Below are positions 7,896-17,278 of a stretch of 64,000 bases of DNA, piece by piece. This stretch comes from Pseudohongiella acticola. Its GTDB lineage: Bacteria; Pseudomonadota; Gammaproteobacteria; Pseudomonadales; Pseudohongiellaceae. Each line of letters opens with the position of its first letter. Position 1 is the first letter of the stretch. Location of the stretch: positions 1,488,001-1,552,000 of the forward strand of contig NZ_MASR01000001.1 of assembly GCF_001758195.1 (NCBI RefSeq). Reading direction: 5' to 3'. The translations under genes were made by a program, and so were the position numbers. The notes beneath the pieces are model-generated. The model was not told where the DNA came from and did not search any database. It saw only the letters and a program-made list of their open reading frames with translations.

Positions 7896-9887
7896 ATGCC
7901 GGATTCACCCTTCAGTTTTATCCTGTCAGCCACCCTGCTTTTGGTCATCAGTACCGCCAGCCAGGCGCAGACCGCCAACGTGGCCCTTCAGCAGCCGGCT
8001 ACTGCCGTCACCGCAGAACGCCAGGCCAGCCTGCGCACCGAACTGCCTTTTGACGACGATCGGGATTTTGCCGAATCGCAACGCGGTTTCATCGCCGCGC
8101 CTGACTACCGACAGATTCTGGGCCCAGCAGGCAACGTGGTCTGGGACATTGGCAGATACGATTTTTTACTGCAGGATCAGGATTACGACAGCATTCACCC
8201 TTCATTGCAGCGCCAGGCCACGTTGAACATGAACTACGGCCTGTATGAGGTGGTGCCGGATCTGATTTATCAGGTGCGTGGTTATGACCTGGCCAACATG
8301 ACCGTGATCCGGGGCGAGCAGGGCTGGATTCTGTTTGATGTGTTGCTGACGCGGGAAACCGCAGCCGCCGCGTTGGCCTTTGTCAATCAGCAGCTGGGTG
8401 AGCGCCCGGTCACGGCGGTTGTGTATTCGCATTCACATATTGACCATTTTGGGGGCGTACGCGGCGTCATTGATGACGAGGATGTGCAAAGCGGTCGCGT
8501 CAATGTTTATGCGCCCGCAGGGTTTATGGAAGAAGCGATCTCCGAAAACGTATATGCCGGCAACGCCATGAGCCGACGCGCATCCTATCAATATGGCAAC
8601 CCGTTGACACCAGGACCCTTGGGGCAGGTTGATTCCGCCATCGGTAAAGCCCTGGCCCGCGGCAGCAGTGGCCTGATCGCTCCGACTATTGTGGTTAGCG
8701 ATGATTTTGAGGAACACACCATTGACGGCGTACGCGTGGTATTCCAGAACACCCCCGGTACCGAAGCCCCGGCAGAAATGAACGCCTGGTTCCCGGATCA
8801 CAATGTGTTCTGGGCGGCGGAGAACATCACCGCCACCATTCACAACATTTACACCCTGCGCGGCGCACTGGTGCGCGATGCCCTGTCCTGGTCACGACAG
8901 ATCAATGAAGCCCTGTACCGCTTTGGTCAGGATGCCGACGTCATGATTTCCTCACACAACTGGCCGCGCTGGGGCAATGAACGCATCCAGGAAGTCATGC
9001 GGGATCAGCGCGACGCTTACGCCAATCTGAACAATCAGGTACTCAACCTGGCCAATCGTGGTGTCACCATCAATCAGATGCACAACGAGTACCAGGTACC
9101 ACAGTCACTGCAGCAAAGCTGGAGCGTGCGTCAGTACCACGGTTCCGAGTTTCACAACTCGCGCGCGGTCATCAACCGCTACCTGGGCTACTGGGACGGC
9201 AATCCGGCCACTCTGGCACCACTATCGCCGGAAGATTCGGCGCCACTTTACGTTGAGATGATGGGCGGCGCGGAAGCCATTCTGCCACGTGCGCAGACCC
9301 TGTTTGATGAGGGCCGTTATCGTCTCGCTATGGAGATTCTCAACAAGCTGGTATATGCCGAACCTGACAACCAGACCGGCAAAGATCTGCTGGCAGCCAC
9401 TTTTGAACAATTGGGATATCAATACGAGAGCGCCAGCATGCGCAATGCCTTTCTGACGGCAGCGCAGGAACTGCGTCACGGGGTGGCAGCGGCAGGCCCG
9501 GCGCGCGGAACAAGCCCGGATCTGGCACGCGCCATGACCACTGCTCAGTGGTGGGACGCCGTCGCGACCCGCGTGGACAGTCAACTGGCCGATGGCATGG
9601 CGTTTAAAATCAACTTCAGTACGCCCGATAACGGCGAGCAGTTTGTTATTGAAATGCGTGGTGGCACACTGACCAACATTTCTGGCTACCGTGCCGACGA
9701 TGCCGATGCCAGCATCACTATGAACCGTAGTGCGGTGGATCAGGTCATTATGGGACAGGCAACTTTGGCCAGTCTGCTCGTCAGCGGTCAGGGTCAGGTC
9801 ACCGGCGATGTTGACGTGTTACAACAGTTGGCATCGGTACTGGTGGAATTTGACCCGGTTTTCGAGATCATGCCCGGCACGCGCTGA
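7896..9887 (+). CDS. Secreted alkylsulfatase, SdsA/YjcS type (metallo-beta-lactamase fold)
   Basis: The start at 7896 has GAGG upstream and yields a signal peptide cleaved near ASQAQT (residue 25). The 663-residue enzyme has the dinuclear zinc motif HSHIDH (His179, His181, Asp183, His184), a later AENI metal-ligand region, an alkylsulfatase dimerisation domain in the middle and an SCP2-like C-terminal domain (from about 550) that binds the aliphatic chain. SdsA-type enzymes hydrolyse primary alkyl sulfates such as dodecyl sulfate to the alcohol and sulfate, in the periplasm. The length agrees with Pseudomonas SdsA1. Substrate range is inferred from the family. Confidence 0.9.
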   Translation: MPDSPFSFILSATLLLVISTASQAQTANVALQQPATAVTAERQASLRTELPFDDDRDFAESQRGFIAAPDYRQILGPAGNVVWDIGRYDFLLQDQDYDSIHPSLQRQATLNMNYGLYEVVPDLIYQVRGYDLANMTVIRGEQGWILFDVLLTRETAAAALAFVNQQLGERPVTAVVYSHSHIDHFGGVRGVIDDEDVQSGRVNVYAPAGFMEEAISENVYAGNAMSRRASYQYGNPLTPGPLGQVDSAIGKALARGSSGLIAPTIVVSDDFEEHTIDGVRVVFQNTPGTEAPAEMNAWFPDHNVFWAAENITATIHNIYTLRGALVRDALSWSRQINEALYRFGQDADVMISSHNWPRWGNERIQEVMRDQRDAYANLNNQVLNLANRGVTINQMHNEYQVPQSLQQSWSVRQYHGSEFHNSRAVINRYLGYWDGNPATLAPLSPEDSAPLYVEMMGGAEAILPRAQTLFDEGRYRLAMEILNKLVYAEPDNQTGKDLLAATFEQLGYQYESASMRNAFLTAAQELRHGVAAAGPARGTSPDLARAMTTAQWWDAVATRVDSQLADGMAFKINFSTPDNGEQFVIEMRGGTLTNISGYRADDADASITMNRSAVDQVIMGQATLASLLVSGQGQVTGDVDVLQQLASVLVEFDPVFEIMPGTR

Positions 9888-9905
9888 GATGCGGACAGAA
9901 TGCGC

Positions 9906-10226
9906 TCACTCGCTGGTCACGTAAGCCGACATTTCTATGCCGAGCAGGCGATTGCCGGCCAGTTCCACCGAACCCAGATAACGTTCGTGACCGGTGGATG
10001 AGAACTCGAAATCGTAGCGCCGGTACCACTGCAGAACGCTGGTATCACCGCGACGCAGGCGGCTTTTTTGCAGCACCATGCTCTGGTCGAGCAATTGCAG
10101 ATTCAGCTCTTTGCAACGACGCGCGGCATACTGCAGGGCGAACGCCTTGGCATCGCGTGATCGCCACCAGTGGTTGACCAGCACCACCAGCAGGGCCAGC
10201 CAGACCAGATCCATCAAACTCAGCAT
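9906..10226 (-). CDS. DUF3301 family small membrane-anchored protein
   Basis: A 106-residue protein with one N-terminal transmembrane helix (residues 4-21) and a basic cytoplasmic-like body containing LQYAARRCKELNLQLLDQS and a C-terminal YDFEFSSTGHERYLG stretch. These are hallmarks of the DUF3301 family of Gammaproteobacteria, whose function is unknown. It is convergent with the alkylsulfatase gene and divergent from the next hydrolase. Confidence 0.8.
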   Translation of the reverse strand: MLSLMDLVWLALLVVLVNHWWRSRDAKAFALQYAARRCKELNLQLLDQSMVLQKSRLRRGDTSVLQWYRRYDFEFSSTGHERYLGSVELAGNRLLGIEMSAYVTSE

Positions 10227-10298
10227 AAGGCGGTTCTTCTGTCAGGGTAAATGTTGTAAGCTCGGCTGCATCATACCAAAGCCTGAGAGCACCTGAGC

Positions 10299-11402
10299 AT
10301 GAAAAAATCATTTTTGCGCTTCCAGTACAGCATGGCTGCCGCCGTGTTCTGTCTGGCAGCGCTGCTGAACCCCGCTGCTGTGCTGGCACAAACCGGCACC
10401 CACAACGAGAATGCGCTTATGAATGAAGAATCGCCTGTCCCCGGCATCAGTTTTCGTTTCATTGAGACCAATGGTATTCGCATGCGGCTGGCCACCATGG
10501 GCGACAGCGGCCCTCTTGTGATCATGGCGCATGGCTGGCCGGAGTCATGGTATTCATGGCGGCACCAGATCAAGGCCGTGGCCGACGCCGGCTACCGCGT
10601 GGTTGCGCCCGACATGCGTGGCTATGGTGCCACCGACGCGCCAGCGGACGTGGAAGACTACAATATCAGGACGGTGGCAGCCGACATCGTTGGCATCGTT
10701 GATGCTTACGGGGAAGACAAGGCCATCCTGATGGGTCACGACTGGGGCTCAATCGTGGCCTGGAACACGGTGCTACTGCATCCCGAGCGCTTCTCCGCGC
10801 TGGTGGCAATGAGTGTGCCGTATTCCGGGCGCCCGGCGGAATCTCCGCTGGCGAGCTGGCAGAGCGCATTTGGCGAGAATTTTTATTACATTCTTTACCA
10901 TCAGGAACCCGGCGTTGCTGAAGCGGAATATGATGCCGACCCACGCGGCCTGCTCAGCCGCCTGTACCTGTCACCCGACTCGCCGCGTGAAGCGCCGCAG
11001 GTCACTGATCGACACCGGTCAGCCGGAGGCTGGATTCCGCGATTGGGGGCAGCCAAAGGTCTGCCCGACTGGCTGACGCAGGATGACCTGGATTATTTTG
11101 TCAGCCAATTTGAAGCTGCAGGCTTTCGAGGCGGTGTAAATTATTACCGCAACTTCCATCGCAACTGGGAAATCACGCCGCAACTGACCGACAAGAAAGT
11201 GACGGTGCCGACGCTGTTTATTGCAGGCGAAAACGACGTGGTGATTGGCGGTGCATCTCAGGGCCGTTTGCAGGGCGCGATGAACCGTGTGGTGGAGGAT
11301 TTGCGTGGTGTGGTGGTGTTGCCGGAAGCCGGCCACTGGATTCAGCAGGAACTGCCGGAAGAAACCAATGCGGCAGTGCTGGAGTTCCTGGAAGGGCTGT
11401 AA
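10299..11402 (+). CDS. Secreted alpha/beta hydrolase, soluble-epoxide-hydrolase-like
   Basis: This 367-residue protein has a signal peptide (cleavage near VLAQT, residue 31). The alpha/beta hydrolase core shows the oxyanion motif HGWPE (79-83), nucleophile Asp148 in GHDWGS, an acidic residue in GENDVV and the catalytic His in AGHWIQQE. An aspartate nucleophile plus HGWP points to epoxide hydrolase rather than esterase; haloalkane dehalogenase is the main alternative. It belongs to a different branch from the EHN-type enzyme upstream. The stop codon lies inside a hairpin shared with the convergent bfr gene. Confidence 0.82.
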   Translation: MKKSFLRFQYSMAAAVFCLAALLNPAAVLAQTGTHNENALMNEESPVPGISFRFIETNGIRMRLATMGDSGPLVIMAHGWPESWYSWRHQIKAVADAGYRVVAPDMRGYGATDAPADVEDYNIRTVAADIVGIVDAYGEDKAILMGHDWGSIVAWNTVLLHPERFSALVAMSVPYSGRPAESPLASWQSAFGENFYYILYHQEPGVAEAEYDADPRGLLSRLYLSPDSPREAPQVTDRHRSAGGWIPRLGAAKGLPDWLTQDDLDYFVSQFEAAGFRGGVNYYRNFHRNWEITPQLTDKKVTVPTLFIAGENDVVIGGASQGRLQGAMNRVVEDLRGVVVLPEAGHWIQQELPEETNAAVLEFLEGL

Positions 11403-11414
11403 ACCCTTCCAGGA
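11386..11414. terminator. Convergent terminator hairpin
   Basis: TCCTGGAAGGG and CCCTTCCAGGA form a perfect 11-bp stem with a 7-base loop that contains the hydrolase stop codon. It sits between two convergent genes and can fold from either strand. No long U-tract follows. Confidence 0.5.
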
Positions 11415-11420
11415 TCGCCT

Positions 11421-11885
11421 TCACATCATCGATTGCTGGTAATTTTCCAGACCCACGGAATCGATCAGACTGAGCTGGGTTTCCAGCCAGTCTACGTGTT
11501 CTTCTTCACTTTCCAGAATCGAGGCCAGTAGCTCACGGCTAACGTAGTCGCGAATGGACTCGGCGTATTCGATGCCATCACGCAGATCCGGGATAGCCAT
11601 ATTCTCCAGCTTCAGGTCACACTCCAGCATCTCTTTAGTGTGTTCACCAATCAGCAATTTGCCCAGACTCTGCAGATTGGGCAGACCTTCCAGAAACAGA
11701 ATGCGCTCGATCAGCTGATCGGCATGTTTCATCTCATCGATGGATTCTTCATATTCCTTGTCGGCCAGTTTGACCAGACCACGGTCCTTGTACATGCGTG
11801 AATGCAGGAAATACTGATTGATCGCCACCAGCTCGTTACCAAGCGCTTTATTCAGGTGTTTGATCATGGTTTTGTCGGCTTTCAT
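11421..11885 (-). CDS. bfr: Bacterioferritin (haem-containing ferritin)
   Basis: The start at 11885 has AAGGAG upstream; the 154-residue product fits the usual length. All ferroxidase residues are present at canonical numbering: Glu18, Glu51, His54, Glu94, Glu127, His130, and the haem ligand Met52. It therefore should form the 24-subunit, haem-bridged iron-storage shell that oxidises Fe(II) and stores Fe(III) in the cytoplasm. The bfd gene, encoding the ferredoxin that reduces and releases this iron, lies just upstream on the same strand, so store and release are encoded together. Confidence 0.97.
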   Translation of the reverse strand: MKADKTMIKHLNKALGNELVAINQYFLHSRMYKDRGLVKLADKEYEESIDEMKHADQLIERILFLEGLPNLQSLGKLLIGEHTKEMLECDLKLENMAIPDLRDGIEYAESIRDYVSRELLASILESEEEHVDWLETQLSLIDSVGLENYQQSMM

Positions 11886-12060
11886 GAATGACTCCTTATC
11901 AGACGGTGCATTTCTGGCGAACAACGCCCGAAAACAGGAGATAAGGGTGCTCTTTTACGCTCGCCAAGTCAAGGTAAAACCTTGCTAAGCCATTGACATA
12001 AAAAAGAAAAAGAGAGTGAAAACGAGAATGATTCGGGTTCGCCAGAGGCTGGCGAGGATG

Positions 12061-12279
12061 TCATGCCGCGTAGGCGAGATCCTTGATTGCGGAAGCCGCA
12101 TCCTTGAGGCCGGCGGCGGAAATGGTTTCCGCGATGATCTGCTTGGCAAACTTGCCACAACGTCCGCAGTCACTGGCCAGGCCCAGATTGGCCCGCACAT
12201 CGGCCATGGATACGTCACCGCCGGCGCAATATTCGCGGATCTGCGTATCGGTAATCTGACGGCATATGCAAACGTACAT
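12061..12279 (-). CDS. bfd: Bacterioferritin-associated ferredoxin
   Basis: A 72-residue protein with the [2Fe-2S] ligands Cys4, Cys6, Cys38 and Cys41 in the Bfd arrangement (CxC near the N-terminus, CxxC about 30 residues on). Bfd docks on bacterioferritin and delivers electrons through the haem to mobilise stored iron. It is 175 bases upstream of bfr on the same strand. A candidate Fur box lies about 52 bases before the start, which agrees with induction of bfd under iron starvation in related bacteria. Confidence 0.93.
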   Translation of the reverse strand: MYVCICRQITDTQIREYCAGGDVSMADVRANLGLASDCGRCGKFAKQIIAETISAAGLKDAASAIKDLAYAA

Positions 12280-12330
12280 TCGGACGACCTCGGTAACAGG
12301 ACTTGTTTCAGAACAGGATTAAGAATAAAC

Positions 12331-12349
12331 GCGAATAGGAATGATTGTC
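12331..12349. promoter_or_regulatory. Candidate Fur box upstream of bfd
   Basis: GCGAATAGGAATGATTGTC matches the 19-bp Fur consensus at 12 of 19 positions, including the strong AAT-N-AAT-N-ATT core, and sits about 52 bp upstream of bfd. The match is moderate and by eye; regulation of the divergent gene at 12475 is equally possible. Confidence 0.4.
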
Positions 12350-12474
12350 AATACGATGCGCGAAAATATTTCATCCCCTCCCGCCTTGTCTCCATCGAGT
12401 GTCGCCCGGGCAACGCCTCTCGACAATTTCAGTTATAGTAGAACCGTGGCTCATTTATATCCGCAGGCTCTTTT

Positions 12475-13551
12475 ATGCTGACCAACTCTTTGCTGACCAA
12501 CAACAAGAATCCCGACAGATTGTTAACCCGCATGCTGCTCGCTGCAGTGCTTGCCGCTGGCCCCACACTGACTGCCCAGGCCCAAACCCAGGAGCAGGAG
12601 CAGGACCAGAACCAGAACCAAGAGATACCGCGCACGCTCGAGGGCCGGCCAGATCTGCAGGGCATCTGGACCAACGGCACACAGACACCACTGCAGCGTC
12701 CGTCGCGTTATGGCGATCAGCGCACGATGAGTGCAGAAGAAGCGCTGGACATGCAGCAGGGCGCGCAACAGCGTGAACAGCGAGCAAACGCGCCCAGCGA
12801 TCCGGACCGGGCACCGCCCACCGATGGCAATACCGCCGCAGCCTACAACACCTTCTGGCTGGATCGTGGCTCGCAGGTGGTCAACATAGATGGCGAGTAC
12901 CGGACCTCCATGATCATCGATCCGGCCGACGGTCAGATTCCTTTCCGCGACGACGCTCCCGAACAGAACCTGATGGAGCACTGGCGTGACATCCATGGCG
13001 ACGACGCGTTTCTGGGGCCGGAGATGGCCACCATCGGCGAGCGCTGCCTGTTGTTTTATGACTTTCGCACCTCTAACTCCAGTGCCGGCCCACCGATGAT
13101 GCCAATCATCTACAACAACAATTATCAGATCGTGCAGACACCGGACTATGTCGTGATCACGGCAGAGATGATGCACGATGCCCGCATCATCCGCCTGCAG
13201 GGCGAACACCTGCCACCAGAGGTGCACAAATGGATGGGGGATTCGGTAGGGCACTGGGATGGAGACACGCTGGTCGTCACCACGCGCAACATGCATCCGC
13301 AGCAGTCGCACTATGGCTCCGGTCCGGGCCTGGAAGTGACCGAAACGTTCAGGATGACAACCACCGGGGAGATCGTTTACAGCTTTACCATGAACGACCC
13401 GGTGGCCTACACACAGCCGTGGACTGCAGAGATGGTGTTATACGCCCGCCCGGAAGGGGACCGCATTTATGAGTATGCCTGCCATGAAGGCAATTACGCC
13501 CTGCCCGGCATCCTGGCCGGCAAACGCCGCCAGGAACAACAGGCAGAATAA
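12475..13551 (+). CDS. Secreted protein of a widespread uncharacterised family
   Basis: The 358-residue product has an export signal (hydrophobic stretch about 20-35, cleavage near AQAQ); an internal ATG at 12532 would give a shorter, more classical signal. A Gln/Glu/Asp/Asn low-complexity linker (about 38-50) precedes the conserved body with the segments GRPDLQGIWTN, GDSVGHWDGDTLVV and YEYACHEGNY. I know this pattern from many hypothetical exported proteins of soil and marine bacteria, but no reaction has been assigned to my knowledge. It diverges from bfd and is convergent with the PhoX-like gene. Confidence 0.7.
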   Translation: MLTNSLLTNNKNPDRLLTRMLLAAVLAAGPTLTAQAQTQEQEQDQNQNQEIPRTLEGRPDLQGIWTNGTQTPLQRPSRYGDQRTMSAEEALDMQQGAQQREQRANAPSDPDRAPPTDGNTAAAYNTFWLDRGSQVVNIDGEYRTSMIIDPADGQIPFRDDAPEQNLMEHWRDIHGDDAFLGPEMATIGERCLLFYDFRTSNSSAGPPMMPIIYNNNYQIVQTPDYVVITAEMMHDARIIRLQGEHLPPEVHKWMGDSVGHWDGDTLVVTTRNMHPQQSHYGSGPGLEVTETFRMTTTGEIVYSFTMNDPVAYTQPWTAEMVLYARPEGDRIYEYACHEGNYALPGILAGKRRQEQQAE

Positions 13552-13589
13552 AAAGAGAGGAATACCAACCGACCAACGATGGTAGCTTT

Positions 13590-15065
13590 TTAAAGCGGAC
13601 CCCGTTCCCAAGGCCCCCAGATGGCAAAGGTAATTCCCGGCGTCTGGATATTGATAAACAGGAATTCACCCGTCGAATCAAAACAGGCACCGGCGACTTC
13701 CTGCTGTCGATAGTCACCCGGCGCACACTGTTTCCCAGACGATGAGATATTGCCTTCGCTGAGCACAATATTGTTCTTGGCAAAGATGAATGTATCACCG
13801 GTGACCTGCAGCCCCATCACCCGCTCACCAAAGCCGAACTGATCGCCGACACCGCCGCCATCTTCACACAGGACGACGCCGCCACGTGGGCTCACCGCGA
13901 TGTTGTCAGGGTTATTGGCCATCTGCGCACTGGTTGATGCAAACAGGCAACGCAAGCGATTTTCTGCCGGGTCCAGCATCCACACGGCACCTTCACCCTG
14001 CCCGGGCTCACCGTCCGCGTTTTCGCCAGCACTGGTATCAACAATGTAGAACAGGCCCTCCGAGTACCAGATACCTTCTCCGCGGCTGATGCTCAGGGCG
14101 CCGGCTTCGTTAGCCTGCAGATACGGACCACTGAGATCGCCAATCGGCCCCATATCCGGGTCGATAATATCAACCCATTCAACCTCGACCTCCTGTCCCA
14201 GCTCGGGCACGAGCAGGCCAGCGCGCTCAATGCCCACCACTTTCGCGGCCTGCAAACGGCCACCCTTCTCAAGGGCGCCTGTCTGCTGACTGTCATCATT
14301 GGGTATAAAACGGTAAATCGGCGAATGGTTACGGTTATCTTCGGTCAGGTAGACGTAACTGTTGGCCGGATCAACGGCAACTGCCTCGTGTTTGAAGCGT
14401 CCCATGTCGACAATCGGTTCGCCCGTGGTCTGCGCCGGGTCGGCGGTCACTTCGAACACATAGCCGTGCTTACGGCCACCCGATGCGCTGTTGTCGTTGG
14501 TGGTCTCTTCACAGGACAGCCAGGTACCCCAGGGTGTGACGCCACCGGCACAATTGGCCAGCGTGCCGCCAAGGCTGGGCGACGTACGCAGTTCGCGGCG
14601 CTCACTTCTGGAAAAATGGATATTGGTGGTACCACCGGCTGCATGCTGGCCACTGGCCATGGCCGCTTCATCGTACAACCCCAGTGCGTTGATCAACGGA
14701 CCCGCACCACGTTCATGATTTCTGACCAGAATGATTTCATCACCCTGCTCGGCAATCACGCCCATGCCATCGTGGCTCAGCGGCACTGACTGACCATTGC
14801 TCATGGTGTCACCGCTCCACGACAGGGTGGCGTAGTTAAAGCCTTGCGGAAGTTGCAACAGCTCCAGGCCGGTGACGGAATCACGCACCGGTGCTACCGG
14901 CCCATAAGGGCTGTCCATTAACGCCGATGCCGGGGCGTTGGCTCGCTGCTGCGTGGCCATGGATTGCAGGGCATTGACCGCCGGGGACCCAGCAAAAGCA
15001 ACGGCCATGGCGCTGCTTTTGAGCAGAGCGCGACGCGGGGGATTGTCCAGCTCGTGTTGTGACAT
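13590..15065 (-). CDS. PhoX-like (DUF839) phosphatase, Tat-type signal
   Basis: This 491-residue protein starts with a twin-arginine-like leader (PPRRALLKSSAMAVAFAG). The body shows the DUF839/PhoX features: LVRNHERG, GGTTNIHFS, NCAGGVTPWGTWLSCEET (the conserved Cys/Glu metal-site segment), FKHEAVAVDP, YLTEDN, and a late NPDNIAVSPRGG / EDGG pair. PhoX enzymes are calcium/iron-dependent alkaline phosphatases folded in the cytoplasm and exported by Tat. Proteins of this size often go under 'alkaline phosphatase PhoX' without biochemical proof. Only one Pho-box-like half-site is visible upstream. Confidence 0.82.
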   Translation of the reverse strand: MSQHELDNPPRRALLKSSAMAVAFAGSPAVNALQSMATQQRANAPASALMDSPYGPVAPVRDSVTGLELLQLPQGFNYATLSWSGDTMSNGQSVPLSHDGMGVIAEQGDEIILVRNHERGAGPLINALGLYDEAAMASGQHAAGGTTNIHFSRSERRELRTSPSLGGTLANCAGGVTPWGTWLSCEETTNDNSASGGRKHGYVFEVTADPAQTTGEPIVDMGRFKHEAVAVDPANSYVYLTEDNRNHSPIYRFIPNDDSQQTGALEKGGRLQAAKVVGIERAGLLVPELGQEVEVEWVDIIDPDMGPIGDLSGPYLQANEAGALSISRGEGIWYSEGLFYIVDTSAGENADGEPGQGEGAVWMLDPAENRLRCLFASTSAQMANNPDNIAVSPRGGVVLCEDGGGVGDQFGFGERVMGLQVTGDTFIFAKNNIVLSEGNISSSGKQCAPGDYRQQEVAGACFDSTGEFLFINIQTPGITFAIWGPWERGPL

Positions 15066-15269
15066 GGGTCTACCTCATTCCAGTTGTATTACGCACGGTG
15101 CATTTTTTTGCCGCGCGCTTGACGCTATGACAGTTGTTTTTTATCGGGCCTCCATTCAACAGCAAAATTGTGACAACGGAATTACAACAACCGATGCTGA
15201 ACCAAATTCATGGCTGTTACGTATACCTGCTCGCGCCCATACAAATCCGACATTTCGGTGATAAGAATT

Positions 15270-15296
15270 TAACCCTGTTTCAGTATCGGCCGCTAT
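15270..15296 (+). promoter_or_regulatory. Weak sigma-28-like promoter before the chemoreceptor gene
   Basis: TAACCCTG (15270-15277) and GCCGCTAT (15289-15296) are separated by exactly 11 bases and match the flagellar sigma-28 consensus (TAAAGTTT, GCCGATAA) at 4/8 and 6/8. It lies about 42 bases before the methyl-accepting protein. The -35 match is poor. Confidence 0.25.
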
Positions 15297-15338
15297 AAAC
15301 ACTATGCCCTTCACGCTATCTTCAAAGAGCCCCAGATA

Positions 15339-16850
15339 ATGAATTCGTCAAAGCAGACTGGCCAGTCATCCGATCACCACAAGCGCGCCGATGTCATCAT
15401 GGTCGGCGTTCTGGCTGTCTGCCTTGTCTACGCGCTGGCGTTGGCATTCTGGCACAGTACCTGGGGCAGCGCCGTGGTTGTTGGCGGCGGCACCTTGCTG
15501 GGCATGATCGTGATGCTGCAGACATTAAGAGGAACACGCCTGTTTCGTTGCCTGATGGGCGTGGCGTTTATGGTCATGTCGGCCCTGCACATCCATCAGA
15601 GCCACGGCACCATCGAAATGCACTTTTCCATTTTTGTCTTGCTGGCGCTGCTGATTTTTTACCGTGACTGGTTACCCATCGTGGTAGCAACCGTCACCAT
15701 CGCCATCCACCATTTTCTGTTTTTTTATATGCAGATCAATGGTGTTGGTGTGTGGGTCACAGAGCACGCGTCCTGGAATATGATTTTCATACATGCAGGC
15801 TATGTCATCGCCGAGGCCGGCGTGCTGGTTTATCTGGCGATACTGGCCTACAAAGATGCGTTAGAGGGCGAGTCCATCGCCAATGCCACCAGCGTCATGT
15901 CCCGCTCAGGCGACAGCATCAATCTATCCTATCGTGTCGAACTGGATTCACCCGTGGCAGAAGCCTTCAACAACTTTATCACGCAACTGGAATCGCTGGT
16001 GGTGGGCGTCAATCAGAAACTGGAAAACCTGCGCACCATGGGCGATGCGCTCACCGAAAAATCATCACAGGTCAGCAGTAGCGCTGAAAAACAGGCCGGC
16101 GAAAGCGACTACATGGTGCAGGCCATGCGCGAAATGAGCTCGGCCACGGCAGAAGTTGCGCGTAATGCCGAGCAGGCCGCTACTGCCGCCCGCAACGCCG
16201 ACGACCATGCGGATCAGGGCAACCGGGCGATGCAGAATATCAAACAGGAAATCGGTTCTCTCAACCAGGATATCGAACTGACCGGCGAGGCAGTGTCAGG
16301 GACGGCAACCCTGGCGGGTGAAATCTATCAGGTGGTGGATGTCATCAAAGGCGTCGCCGAACAGACCAACTTGCTGGCACTGAATGCCGCTATCGAAGCT
16401 GCCCGCGCCGGCGACCATGGCCGCGGCTTTGCGGTGGTCGCCGACGAGGTACGTAATCTGTCCAGGCGCACGGCGCAATCCACCGCCGAAATCCAGAGTT
16501 TCATCGAACGCCTTCAAAAAGCCTCTGCTTCCGCACATGAAGCTATGGGGCGCAGCCAGAGTGCGGTTCAGCGCTGTCTGCAGGCCGCCGACTCGAGCGC
16601 GGCAACCCTGTCGGAAATGGCAACCGAGGTCACCGACATTTCACGCATCAACGCCATGATCGCGTCTGCCACTCAACAGCAGACCGCGGTCGGCGATGAC
16701 GTCGCCAGCCACTTGAATGAAGTTGATGGCATTGCACGCAGCAACGCTGCACAGGCAGTCGATCTGGCCGGCCTGTCTGCCGAGCTGCAGGCGCTCAGCG
16801 GGGAGCTTGAGGGTCAGCTGCGTCGGTTTAAAACCCAGCGCACGCACTGA
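15339..16850 (+). CDS. Methyl-accepting chemotaxis protein with multi-pass membrane sensor
   Basis: A 503-residue chemoreceptor. Residues 20-175 form about six hydrophobic helices with little periplasmic sequence, including histidine-bearing segments ([15 protein letters not shown]), so sensing is probably within or at the membrane. The cytoplasmic coiled coil follows, with the invariant hairpin around residues 335-375 ([18 protein letters not shown] and [10 protein letters not shown]) that binds CheW and CheA. The ligand cannot be inferred. It precedes the DCC/photolyase operon by 44 bases but is likely a separate unit. A CheW gene starts at the far end of the window. Confidence 0.93.
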   Translation: MNSSKQTGQSSDHHKRADVIMVGVLAVCLVYALALAFWHSTWGSAVVVGGGTLLGMIVMLQTLRGTRLFRCLMGVAFMVMSALHIHQSHGTIEMHFSIFVLLALLIFYRDWLPIVVATVTIAIHHFLFFYMQINGVGVWVTEHASWNMIFIHAGYVIAEAGVLVYLAILAYKDALEGESIANATSVMSRSGDSINLSYRVELDSPVAEAFNNFITQLESLVVGVNQKLENLRTMGDALTEKSSQVSSSAEKQAGESDYMVQAMREMSSATAEVARNAEQAATAARNADDHADQGNRAMQNIKQEIGSLNQDIELTGEAVSGTATLAGEIYQVVDVIKGVAEQTNLLALNAAIEAARAGDHGRGFAVVADEVRNLSRRTAQSTAEIQSFIERLQKASASAHEAMGRSQSAVQRCLQAADSSAATLSEMATEVTDISRINAMIASATQQQTAVGDDVASHLNEVDGIARSNAAQAVDLAGLSAELQALSGELEGQLRRFKTQRTH

Positions 16851-16894
16851 TTTATTCCAGCACCAGACTCAGTCGCGAGAAGGAGCACTACACC

Positions 16895-17278
16895 ATGAGT
16901 CAACTGCGGGTATTTTACGATGGTCAATGCCCTTTGTGCCTGACTGAGGTTAATCACCTGCGGCGCCTGAATAAGGCGGCGGCACTCGACCTGCAGGACA
17001 TCAATGCCAATGATTTTGGTCAGCGTTTCCCACATATAGACGTTGTCGCTGCCGATCGGATACTGCATGGGGAACGCGCCGATGGCACCCTGATCTACGG
17101 TCTGGATGTCACCTGTGAAGCCTGGCAACTGGTTGGCAAGGGCCACTGGTTCTCTTTCCTGCGCTGGCCCTTTATTCGCCCCATTGCCGACCTGGGGTAT
17201 CGTTTTTTTGCCCGCCACCGACACCGCATCTCCGCCTTAATCGGTCGCCGTACTGCCTGTGACGACAGCTGCCAATGA
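16895..17278 (+). CDS. DCC-family (DUF393) thioredoxin-like protein
   Basis: A 127-residue protein opening with the DCC signature YDGQCPLC (Cys12 and Cys15 form a CxxC redox pair), followed by the helix-rich DUF393 body and a basic C-terminus. Members are predicted thiol-disulfide oxidoreductases of the thioredoxin superfamily, and they often accompany photolyase genes. AAGGAG precedes the start. Its stop overlaps the ATG of the photolyase gene (ATGA), so the two are translationally coupled. The biochemical role is unproven. Confidence 0.85.
   Translation: MSQLRVFYDGQCPLCLTEVNHLRRLNKAAALDLQDINANDFGQRFPHIDVVAADRILHGERADGTLIYGLDVTCEAWQLVGKGHWFSFLRWPFIRPIADLGYRFFARHRHRISALIGRRTACDDSCQ

Noticed and set aside
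12523-13311. Minus-strand frame of 262 codons
   Set aside because: Antisense to the secreted protein at 12475, which has a signal peptide and conserved segments.
15127-15133. Pho box upstream of the PhoX-like gene
   Set aside because: Only one CTGTCAT half-site (on the minus strand) is present; the second half at 11-bp spacing does not match.
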